From: CAZLYX01 sp964563885
Lineage (GTDB): Bacteria; Pseudomonadota; Gammaproteobacteria; Burkholderiales; Neisseriaceae
DNA: 64,000 bases
Assembly: GCA_964563885.1 (NCBI GenBank)
Contig: CAZLYX010000002.1
Location: 27,163 to 91,162, forward strand
Direction: 5' to 3'
The position numbers were made by a program, and so were the translations under genes. Under the pieces are notes generated by a model. The model ran no database searches and was not told the origin of the DNA. It saw nothing but the letters and a program-made list of their open reading frames with translations. The stretch's first letter is position 1; each line of letters begins with the position of its first letter. This document shows, one piece after another, positions 50,968 through 58,266 of this stretch.

Positions 50968-52116
50968 TTAACGGGTTAAGCTTTGATGCAAAGTTTGAGC
51001 CGTTTTATAGGCTTGATCGGCATCTTCAGCCAAAACGGTGAAATGCCCCATTTTTCTGCCTTTTCGAGCAGCTTTTTTGTGGTATTGGTGCAAATGGGAT
51101 TGGGCATTACTTTGTAGCGCTAGCCAGTTTGGCTCACTGCCGTTTTCACCCCAAACATCGCCTAATATATTGGCCATGCAGCATGAACTGAGTAAACGTG
51201 GGTTGGCTGGCGGTAAATTACATAAAATACGCACTTGCTGTTGGAATTGATCGGTAGCACAAGCATTTAAAGTGTGGTGACCGCTGTTATGCGGACGCGG
51301 TGCAATTTCGTTAACAACCAATTCTTGGGTGTCGCCAACAACAAACAATTCTACTGCCAACACGCCTTCATAGTTTAATTCATCAGCCAAGCGGCAAGCC
51401 ATTTGCTGCGCTTGTTGCTGGAGGTCTTGAGATAAGCGAGCGGGAACAATTGAATACGCCAAAATACCATTTTCATGGTGGTTTTCAGCTGGATCAAAAG
51501 TGCAGATGTTGTTGGTGTTTAAACGGCAGACAATCACAGAGATTTCGCTGCGTAAATCGACCATTTTTTCTAACACACAATCTACTCCGCCATGTTCGAC
51601 AAACGCAGATTGTAGTTCCTCCAGTGTTTTCACACGAATTTGACCTTTGCCGTCGTAGCCTAAAGTAGCGGTTTTCAAAATACCAGGTAGCAGCTCAATA
51701 CATTTTTCACTGATATCTTGTGTTGAACAAATAGCTTGATATGGCGCGGTATTTAAGCCCGCTTTACGTATCCATGCTTTTTCTTGAATACGGTTTTGTG
51801 CAATGGCTACGCAATCTCCACTGGGCGATACGCGTGTATGCTTAGCCAAAAAACGCATTGCATCAGCGTTAACATTTTCAAACTCAGTGGTTACGGCGGC
51901 ACATTTGGCTAATTCAGCTAAAGCCAGTGCATCATCAAATGCAGCACATAAGTGGCGATTAGCATAGGCTGCTGCAGGTGCATTAGGATCTGGGTCTAAT
52001 ACAGTAACGTGGTAGCCCATGGTTTGGGCTGCTACCGTAAACATACGGCCGAGCTGGCCACCGCCAAGTATGCCAAGCATAGCAGGTGGGAGAATAGCAG
52101 TTTGGATTGAATTCAT
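50968..52116 (-). CDS. purK: N5-carboxyaminoimidazole ribonucleotide synthase
   Basis: This 382-residue ATP-grasp enzyme converts AIR, ATP and bicarbonate to N5-CAIR in purine synthesis. The N-terminus PPAMLGILGGGQLGRMFTVAAQTMGYHVTVLDPDPNAPAA is diagnostic. Further motifs are TEFENVNAD, KTATLGYDGKGQ, YEGVLAVELFV and NEIAPRPHNSGHHTL. Its partner purE is not in the window. The bicarbonate used could come from the carbonic anhydrase gene at 9141. A GNAT gene follows 20 bp later. Confidence 0.95.
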   Translation of the reverse strand: MNSIQTAILPPAMLGILGGGQLGRMFTVAAQTMGYHVTVLDPDPNAPAAAYANRHLCAAFDDALALAELAKCAAVTTEFENVNADAMRFLAKHTRVSPSGDCVAIAQNRIQEKAWIRKAGLNTAPYQAICSTQDISEKCIELLPGILKTATLGYDGKGQIRVKTLEELQSAFVEHGGVDCVLEKMVDLRSEISVIVCRLNTNNICTFDPAENHHENGILAYSIVPARLSQDLQQQAQQMACRLADELNYEGVLAVELFVVGDTQELVVNEIAPRPHNSGHHTLNACATDQFQQQVRILCNLPPANPRLLSSCCMANILGDVWGENGSEPNWLALQSNAQSHLHQYHKKAARKGRKMGHFTVLAEDADQAYKTAQTLHQSLTR

Positions 52117-52292
52117 GAGAAAGGCTGCAAAAGCTTATAAATAAAGGACTTATTGTAACAAATTTTATGAGGGAAGGTTAGCTTCAATAGACGAAAGTAG
52201 CTTGATTTTTTTTGAGTTATACCATTACTGAATTACCCAATAGTATTGGTTTCACTTGGTTAGCAAATGTTTATAAGTTGATAAAGCCAAGG

Positions 52293-52982
52293 TCAATAGA
52301 AACGATCTAATTGGACATGTTTCATTAGCCACTTAACGCACAAGCCAATTAAAACTGCGCCAATGAGCGTGCCTTCACGGACACTGTCAATTTGCCCTGC
52401 AATAAGCCAAGAAAGCAGCACTGATAAAGAAACCAAACTGCAATCAAATATAATTTTTACATTGCCAAATAGCTGTTTGGCTTTAAGCGCAATGGTTTTT
52501 ACTAAGCCTTCACCAGGGTTGAGCACTAATTTGGCGATTACAGTTAGATAAACACCAAAACTAATGATGAATGTGCCTGCTATACAGTAGATCAATTGTT
52601 TCAGGTAGCCTTCAATGTGTATATTTTGAGTCAACATCATACTAAAATCAGTGAATACACCCATCAGCATGACTGGAATAATTTGTAAAAATTGTAGACG
52701 AGGGAAAGCTTTGCCCAGCAAGACAATTTCTAATGTGAAAAAGATAAAATTAACAATGAATATCCAAGCACCAAAACTTAGTTGAGTGTGCAAGCTAATA
52801 ACATAAGGCAAACTGGCGATAGGTGAGATGCCTAAATCGGCTCTGGTGGTAATGGCGATTCCAAGAGTCATTAAAAATAGGCCACTTATAAAATAAGTAA
52901 GCCTAATCCAAATGGCTTTCTCAGGGTGTCGTTGCCACCATCTGGCATTTTTTAAAGCAGTTTCGTGTTGAGGCATTGTCAT
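52293..52982 (-). CDS. YczE/YitT-like (DUF6198) membrane protein
   Basis: This 229-residue protein has five or six helices. The conserved block FISGLFLMTLGIAITTRADLGISPIASLPYVISLHTQLSFGAWIF is typical of the YczE/YyaS family. ATG 52982 was chosen; TTG 52994 and ATG 52976 are possible. A DUS at 52600-52611 encodes GYLK within IEGYLKQL. Function unknown; no partner gene is adjacent. Confidence 0.83.
   Translation of the reverse strand: MTMPQHETALKNARWWQRHPEKAIWIRLTYFISGLFLMTLGIAITTRADLGISPIASLPYVISLHTQLSFGAWIFIVNFIFFTLEIVLLGKAFPRLQFLQIIPVMLMGVFTDFSMMLTQNIHIEGYLKQLIYCIAGTFIISFGVYLTVIAKLVLNPGEGLVKTIALKAKQLFGNVKIIFDCSLVSLSVLLSWLIAGQIDSVREGTLIGAVLIGLCVKWLMKHVQLDRFY
52600..52611 (-). repeat. DUS inside the YczE-like gene
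   Basis: Perfect inverse DUS; in the gene frame it reads Gly-Tyr-Leu-Lys. Confidence 0.9.
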
Positions 52983-53099
52983 ATAGTGTATCAAGGCTTT
53001 GTAAATGGAGAACGCTTGGTGGAAATCTAAACATTAAATTAGTTGAAAAATCAAGGGTGTTGATTTTAAACAGTTTTTTAATATTAATATTGACTTATT

Positions 53100-54575
53100 T
53101 TATTTGTCCAAACCTTCTTGCACCATTTGCACCGCGCGCAACACAGCACGGGCTTTATTTTGTGTTTCCTGCCATTCGGCTTCTTCTTCTGAGTCGGCCA
53201 CAATGCCGCCACCGCTTTGAACAAAAAGAATATTGTCTTTAATCACCGCAGTGCGGATGGTAATGCATAAATCCATATCGCCATTGAAGCCAAGATAGCC
53301 AGCGGCGCCCCCATAAATACAACGTTTACTTGGCTCCAACTCTTCAATGATTTCTAATGCACGCACTTTAGGTGCGCCAGAAAGTGTACCTGCTGGAAAC
53401 GTGGCTGCGAGTACTTCCATGTTTGATACATCATCTTTAAGCGTGCCCTCTACGTTGGATACGATGTGCATAACATGAGAATATTTTTCAACAATCATTT
53501 TTTCGGTAACTCGAACTTGGCCGGTTTTACTGATGCGGCCAACGTCATTTCTGCCCAAGTCGATCAACATAACATGCTCGGCAATTTCCTTGGCATCGCT
53601 TAATAAATCAGCCGCGAGCGCTTCATCTTCGGCAGGTGTTTTACCGCGCAGGCGAGTACCTGCAATTGGGCGGACAACTACATTGTCGCGTTCACGGCGT
53701 ACTAAAATTTCAGGTGATGCGCCAACAATATGAAAATCACCAAAATCATAATAAAACATATACGGCGATGGGTTCAATGTGCGTAAAGCACGATAAAGAC
53801 TGAGCGGATTGTCGTTGTATTCCATGCTAATACGTTGGCTTGGCACGACTTGCATGCAATCGCCTGCAAGAATATATTGGCGAATAGTGCGCACATATTC
53901 TTTATAACGTGCTTTGCCAGTTTCGTTTACTGGTTCGGTTTTAGGGCTGCCGAGCGACAAAGGAATGGCGCAGGTTTGGCGCAGCATAATGCGTAATTCT
54001 TCCAAGCGTTCGCGTGCAATTCTGTAGGCATCAGGCTTGGCTGAGTCAGCATAAACAATCAAGTAGATTTTGCCACTCAAATTATCAACCACAGCTAATT
54101 CTTGCGACAGCATGAGTAGAATATCAGGCGTGCCAATGGTGTTGGGCTTGTCAGCGTGTTTGAAACGATGAGCAAATTGTTCAAAGTGATAAATGGTTTC
54201 ATAACCAAAATAGCCAACTAATCCGCCTGTAAATCTAGGCAGATTGGGAATTTCAGGCGTTTTAAAGCGAGCATGAAAAGCTTCAATAAAATGCAAGGGA
54301 TTGCCATCATGGCTTTCAATAATTTGATGATTTTCGTAAACATCAAGATGATTGCCGTTGGCTTTTAGATAAGTGCTACAGGGTAGGCCAATAAACGAAT
54401 AACGGCCAAAGCGTTCGCCGCCAACCACCGATTCAAGCAGATATGAATAAGGTTGGTTAGCGAGTTTTAAATACAGTGAAAGCGGGGTATCAAGATCGGC
54501 GAGCACTTCTTGAACCAGTGGAATGCGGTTATAGCCTTCCGCGGCTTGCTGATGGTATTGTTGCAGGGTAATCAT
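53100..54575 (-). CDS. trpE: Anthranilate synthase component I
   Basis: This 491-residue enzyme converts chorismate to anthranilate with TrpG, the first step of tryptophan synthesis. Typical motifs are SYLLESVVGGERFGRYSFIG (Trp feedback region LLES), MQVVPSQRIS, FHIVGASPEILVRRE, PIAGTRLRGKTPAEDEALAADLL, MLIDLGRNDVGRIS and FPAGTLSGAPKVRA. trpG is not adjacent. A simDUS ends 4 nt upstream of the ATG, occupying the normal Shine-Dalgarno position, and no other ribosome-binding site is visible. Confidence 0.95.
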   Translation of the reverse strand: MITLQQYHQQAAEGYNRIPLVQEVLADLDTPLSLYLKLANQPYSYLLESVVGGERFGRYSFIGLPCSTYLKANGNHLDVYENHQIIESHDGNPLHFIEAFHARFKTPEIPNLPRFTGGLVGYFGYETIYHFEQFAHRFKHADKPNTIGTPDILLMLSQELAVVDNLSGKIYLIVYADSAKPDAYRIARERLEELRIMLRQTCAIPLSLGSPKTEPVNETGKARYKEYVRTIRQYILAGDCMQVVPSQRISMEYNDNPLSLYRALRTLNPSPYMFYYDFGDFHIVGASPEILVRRERDNVVVRPIAGTRLRGKTPAEDEALAADLLSDAKEIAEHVMLIDLGRNDVGRISKTGQVRVTEKMIVEKYSHVMHIVSNVEGTLKDDVSNMEVLAATFPAGTLSGAPKVRALEIIEELEPSKRCIYGGAAGYLGFNGDMDLCITIRTAVIKDNILFVQSGGGIVADSEEEAEWQETQNKARAVLRAVQMVQEGLDK

Positions 54576-54578
54576 CTC

Positions 54579-54590
54579 AGGCTGCCTGAA
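54579..54590 (+). repeat. simDUS directly upstream of trpE
   Basis: Perfect AGGCTGCCTGAA; only three bases separate it from the trpE start codon on the minus strand. Confidence 0.9.
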
Positions 54591-54642
54591 AAATAAAATA
54601 TGTTTTCGAGTATAACAAAGCCATTTGTTTTTCGCTATGTTG

Positions 54643-54654
54643 AGGCTACCTGAA
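54643..54654 (+). repeat. DUS between recA and trpE
   Basis: Perfect single DUS in the trpE leader interval. Confidence 0.9.
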
Positions 54655-54740
54655 CATAATTAAGAAACAAATGAGTTTGTTTGGAAGTGGTGTTCATCAG
54701 CTGTATAACGTGCTTGATTTTTAAATGAGCTATAAACAAA

Positions 54741-54782
54741 AAAGGCTACCTGAAAAACTATTGTTTCAGGCAGCCTTTTAGT
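54741..54782 (-). terminator. Mixed eikDUS/simDUS terminator after recA
   Basis: One arm is a perfect eikDUS (54743-54754) and the other a perfect inverse simDUS (54765-54776). They pair with one G-U or mismatch position. It lies 23 bp past the recA stop with A/T runs on both sides. Confidence 0.85.
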
Positions 54783-54804
54783 TTTAAATATTTAGATTAA
54801 TGCA

Positions 54805-55851
54805 TTATTCTTCGGGCTTGACGCCATCAGTTTCATCAACCTTACCTTCGGTAATATCAATTTGAATACCAGATTTCTGACGAACTTTTTGATCAATTTC
54901 GTTGGCGATTGCAGGGTTTTCTTTTAACCATACCCGTACATTGTCTTTGCCTTGCCCAATTTTTTTACCATTGTAGCTATACCAAGCACCTGCTTTTTCA
55001 ACGATATCAAATTTCACACCCAAGTCGATTAATTCGCCTTCCCAGCTAATGCCTTCGCCATACAGAATATCAAATTCCGCTTGACGGAAAGGTGGAGCAA
55101 CTTTGTTTTTAATTACTTTAACGCGGGTTTCATTGCCAACAACCTCATCACCTTTTTTAATTTGGCCGATACGGCGAATATCAAGGCGAACTGAAGCGTA
55201 GAATTTAAGCGCGTTACCACCAGTTGTGGTTTCGGGCGAACCAAACATAACGCCAATTTTCATGCGAATTTGGTTAATAAACATCACTAAAGTATTGGTT
55301 TTTTTAATGTGGCCAGTGAGCTTGCGCAAGGCTTGGCTCATTAAGCGAGCTTGTAAGCCAACGTGAGTGTCGCCCATTTCGCCTTCAATCTCTGCGCGCG
55401 GAACCAAAGCGGCAACAGAGTCGATTACCACCATATCAATGCCACCAGAGCGAACCAACATGTCACAAATTTCCAATGCCTGTTCACCAGTATCTGGCTG
55501 AGAAACCAATAAGTTTTCCACTTGAACACCCAGTTTACGAGCGTAACCAGGGTCAAAAGCATTTTCTGCGTCAATAAAGGCGCATACGCCACCTAGTTTT
55601 TGGCATTGGGCAATGGCTTCTAAACATAACGTTGTTTTACCTGAAGATTCCGGGCCATAAATTTCTACAACCCGTCCACGAGGCAAGCCGCCAACACCAA
55701 GTGCTAAATCTAAGCCAAGTGAACCAGTAGAAATAACTTCTAGCGTTTCATCTTTGTGGCTGCCGTCCATCTTCATGATGGAGCCTTTGCCGAAGTTTTT
55801 TTCGATTTGCGCCAAGGCGGCGGCGAGGGCTTTGCTTTTATCGTCTGACAT
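54805..55851 (-). CDS. recA: Recombinase A
   Basis: This 348-residue protein carries out homologous strand exchange, and in a naturally competent organism also integrates imported DNA. I chose ATG 55851 (MSDDKSKALAAALAQIEKNFGKGSIM), the family start with GGGA upstream; ATG 55863 would add four residues. Walker A is GPESSGKTT, the Walker B region VVIDSVAAL, loop L1 GEMGDTHVGLQARLMSQALRKL and loop L2 FGSPETTTGGNALKFYAS. No LexA box is evident. An extended -10 inverted repeat lies 33 bp upstream. Confidence 0.97.
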   Translation of the reverse strand: MSDDKSKALAAALAQIEKNFGKGSIMKMDGSHKDETLEVISTGSLGLDLALGVGGLPRGRVVEIYGPESSGKTTLCLEAIAQCQKLGGVCAFIDAENAFDPGYARKLGVQVENLLVSQPDTGEQALEICDMLVRSGGIDMVVIDSVAALVPRAEIEGEMGDTHVGLQARLMSQALRKLTGHIKKTNTLVMFINQIRMKIGVMFGSPETTTGGNALKFYASVRLDIRRIGQIKKGDEVVGNETRVKVIKNKVAPPFRQAEFDILYGEGISWEGELIDLGVKFDIVEKAGAWYSYNGKKIGQGKDNVRVWLKENPAIANEIDQKVRQKSGIQIDITEGKVDETDGVKPEE

Positions 55852-55883
55852 GAATATTCCCATATGATTTCAAATTGGTTGCA

Positions 55884-55899
55884 ATGCGAATTATCGCAT
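55884..55899 (-). promoter_or_regulatory. Inverted repeat with extended -10 upstream of recA
   Basis: On the minus strand ATGCGATAATTCGCAT contains TGC-GATAAT, an extended -10 element, inside a 6-bp inverted repeat. The same core precedes glmM at 39799-39819. It lies 33-48 bp upstream of the recA start. Confidence 0.5.
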
Positions 55900-55946
55900 A
55901 AATTAATGTATTACTGTGAAGCTCAATAAAATACGCTACTACTTGT

Positions 55947-55958
55947 TTCAGGTAGCCT
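55947..55958 (-). repeat. DUS between lipA and recA
   Basis: Perfect inverse DUS immediately after the lipA stop codon region on the minus strand (lipA ends at 55964). Confidence 0.9.
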
Positions 55959-55963
55959 TTTAT

Positions 55964-56947
55964 TTAAATCGATGCACTATTTTCTTTTAAAGCAATTTCT
56001 GCCTGCTCATCAGCATGATAGCTAGAGCGAACCATGGCACCGATGGCAGCGTTGGTGAAACCTATAGCATAAGCTTCTTGCTCAAACTCTTTAAATTGGT
56101 CTGGAGTAACATAACGTAATACGGGCAAATGACCGTCTGAGGGCTGTAAATATTGGCCTACGGTAATCATTTCAATATTGTGGGCGCGCATATCACGCAT
56201 GATTTCTCGGACTTCGTCATCGTTTTCACCTAAGCCTACCATAATGCCAGATTTAGTTGGAATATTGGGTTTCAGCTCTTTATAACGACGTAATAAGTCG
56301 AGTGAGTGTTGGTAATCTGAGCCTGGGCGTGCTTGTTTATAAAGACGAGGATGGGTTTCTAAGTTGTGATTCATCACGTCTGGCGGGGTTTGCGTCAGAA
56401 TATCTAGCGCAATATCTAAACGACCTCGAAAATCAGGCACTAAAATTTCAATTTTAGTTTGTGGACTTTTTTCACGAATAGCGGTGATGCAATCGGCAAA
56501 ATGTTGAGCACCACCGTCGCGCAGATCGTCACGATCTACAGAGGTGATAACGACGTAGTTTAGCTTCATCGCCGCAACCGATTCAGCTAGGTTTTTAGGC
56601 TCTTCAGTGTCTAATGGGTTGGGGCGGCCATGGCCTACGTCGCAAAATGGACAGCGACGGGTACAAATATCGCCCATAATCATGAAAGTAGCAGTACCCT
56701 TGCTAAAGCATTCGCCGATATTTGGGCAAGAAGCTTCTTCGCAAACAGTATGCATTTTTTGGTCGCGTAAGATATTTTTAATTTCAAAAAACTTGCTGCC
56801 CGTTGGTAACTTGGCGCGTATCCAAGATGGCTTTTTCAACTTTTCTTGCAGTGGCACTATTTTAATGGGAATGCGTGCAGTTTTATCAGCGCCTCGATGC
56901 TTAACGCCTTGGAGATTGCTTAGTTTGATGTCGCGTGTATCGCTCAT
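55964..56947 (-). CDS. lipA: Lipoyl synthase
   Basis: This 327-residue radical-SAM enzyme inserts two sulfurs into octanoyl groups to form lipoyl cofactors. The auxiliary cluster motif CEEASCPNIGEC and the radical-SAM motif CTRRCPFCDVG are intact. VLRYVTPDQFKEFEQEAYAIGFTNAAIGAMVRSSYHADEQ ends the protein with the RSSY motif. Its ATG overlaps the lipB stop by one base (TAATG), so they are translationally coupled. It is the last gene of ybeD-lipB-lipA. Confidence 0.96.
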   Translation of the reverse strand: MSDTRDIKLSNLQGVKHRGADKTARIPIKIVPLQEKLKKPSWIRAKLPTGSKFFEIKNILRDQKMHTVCEEASCPNIGECFSKGTATFMIMGDICTRRCPFCDVGHGRPNPLDTEEPKNLAESVAAMKLNYVVITSVDRDDLRDGGAQHFADCITAIREKSPQTKIEILVPDFRGRLDIALDILTQTPPDVMNHNLETHPRLYKQARPGSDYQHSLDLLRRYKELKPNIPTKSGIMVGLGENDDEVREIMRDMRAHNIEMITVGQYLQPSDGHLPVLRYVTPDQFKEFEQEAYAIGFTNAAIGAMVRSSYHADEQAEIALKENSASI

Positions 56948-57561
56948 TATTGTTCTTTCAATGCAAGGTTGAGAGTTAAGTGGCGTGTAAGCACAGCAGC
57001 TACGTTATTTATTGTTGGAGCGGGTTGCACATGATTAGCGATTTGGGTCATTTCTAAACCAGAGTAGCCACAAGGGTTAATGTTTTGGAACGGTGTTAAG
57101 TCCATATCAACATTTAGAGCAAGGCCGTGATAAACCGATCCGTTTTTTATACGCAATCCTAGTGAAGCAATTTTTTGTTCATCTACATACACGCCGGGGC
57201 GTCTAGGATCAGCGTTGGCTTGGATATTATATTCTGCCAATGTTTCGATGATGCTATTTTCTAATGCATTTACGATGCTGCGTACACTTGTTTTACGGCG
57301 TTTAAAATCAATTAATGTATAGACAATCAATTGGCCAGGCCCATGATAGGTGATTTGACCACCGCGATCAATTTGAACCACGGGAATGTCACCGCTTATC
57401 AACAAATGCTCGGGCTTGCCAGCCAAGCCTTGGGTAAATACCGGCGGGTGTTCAACTAGCCACAGCTCATCTTCTGTTTCATCGTTACGAGTATCATTAA
57501 ATACTTTCATTGCTTCAAAAGTAGGTAAGTAATCAGCCAAGCCTAAGGGTACAATTTTCAT
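56947..57561 (-). CDS. lipB: Octanoyltransferase
   Basis: This 204-residue enzyme transfers octanoate from acyl carrier protein to lipoyl domains. Motifs are ELWLVEHPPVFTQGLAGKPEHLL, QIDRGGQITYHGPGQLIVYTLIDFKR, IASLGLRIKNGSVYHGLALNVDMDL with the catalytic Lys, and INPCGYSGLEMTQI with the catalytic Cys. It starts directly after ybeD and overlaps lipA. Confidence 0.95.
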   Translation of the reverse strand: MKIVPLGLADYLPTFEAMKVFNDTRNDETEDELWLVEHPPVFTQGLAGKPEHLLISGDIPVVQIDRGGQITYHGPGQLIVYTLIDFKRRKTSVRSIVNALENSIIETLAEYNIQANADPRRPGVYVDEQKIASLGLRIKNGSVYHGLALNVDMDLTPFQNINPCGYSGLEMTQIANHVQPAPTINNVAAVLTRHLTLNLALKEQ

Positions 57562-57563
57562 GC

Positions 57564-57860
57564 TTATAAAACCATTTTAACCAGAGGATGAAAAGTGAGT
57601 GAACGATAAATATTATCAAGTTGCTCTTGGTTGTCTACATTAACAATAACGGTTGCGCCCAAATAGTTGCCTTTACTGCTAGGGCGAATGGTAATGTGAT
57701 GCGCACATGTGTGCGGTGCATTTTGTTGAACAACGTCTAAAATAATGACGCTAAATTCATCATGGTATACGCCCATGACTTTAATCGGAAAGTCACACGG
57801 AAACTCGATGAGTGAAGTGTTTTCTTCGGTATTGAGAGCGTTGGATGAAGTGTCGTCCAT
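57564..57860 (-). CDS. ybeD: YbeD/DUF493 family protein
   Basis: This 98-residue ferredoxin-fold protein (LIEFPCDFPIKVMGV, TIRPSSKGNYLGATVIVNVDNQEQLDNIYRSL) is conserved directly upstream of lipB in many proteobacteria. It probably has a regulatory role, but the mechanism is unknown. Its stop lies 2 bp before the lipB start. A DUS lies 20 bp upstream of its ATG. Confidence 0.92.
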   Translation of the reverse strand: MDDTSSNALNTEENTSLIEFPCDFPIKVMGVYHDEFSVIILDVVQQNAPHTCAHHITIRPSSKGNYLGATVIVNVDNQEQLDNIYRSLTFHPLVKMVL

Positions 57861-57879
57861 AATCTTTCCTTAAGTATGT

Positions 57880-57891
57880 TTCAGGTAGCCT
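57880..57891 (-). repeat. DUS upstream of ybeD
   Basis: Perfect inverse DUS 20 bp before the ybeD start. Confidence 0.9.
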
Positions 57892-58081
57892 TTATAATAT
57901 TGAGCATGGCACTGAAAATATGAGAGGTTATTCTAACGCAAATAAGTATGTTTATCTATGCGGGTTAACCATTAGTGGTGCTTGTGTCAAGCTAGGTTTT
58001 AAGCAATTAAATGCAACACTATTAAGTTGTATAAATGAGAACACTCGTGTTATTTTCAAGCACTGAACGCAAATAAACAAT

Positions 58082-58093
58082 AGGCTACCTGAA
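58082..58093 (+). repeat. DUS upstream of lon
   Basis: Perfect DUS about 170 bp before the lon start. Confidence 0.9.
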
Positions 58094-58217
58094 AGCTATA
58101 GATGAGTTAGAATTTGACTTGTAAATTAATGGTGAAAAAATAAAATAGTGAGCAGGTTAAAGTTTTATCTATTTGATTTATATTTTTCTAACTTGAAAAA
58201 TATAACAAGAACCCAAC

Positions 58218-58245
58218 TTGACTCGCATACTTACACTTTTATAGC
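58218..58245 (+). promoter_or_regulatory. Sigma-70-like promoter for lon
   Basis: TTGACT (58218-58223), 16-bp spacer, TATAGC (58240-58245), 21 bp before the ATG. No heat-shock (sigma-32) consensus is obvious. Confidence 0.5.
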
Positions 58246-58266
58246 TTGAAATAAAGCAGAGAAAAT

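Larger units (their letters stand above)
57861..58266. other. Divergent ybeD/lon intergenic region
   Basis: No gene is visible. It holds two single DUS copies (57880-57891 inverse, 58082-58093 direct) and a sigma-70-like promoter for lon at 58218-58245. Confidence 0.6.

Noticed and set aside
55852..55950. Looked for a LexA/SOS box upstream of recA
   Set aside because: No CTGT-N8-ACAG match; only CACAGT without a partner.
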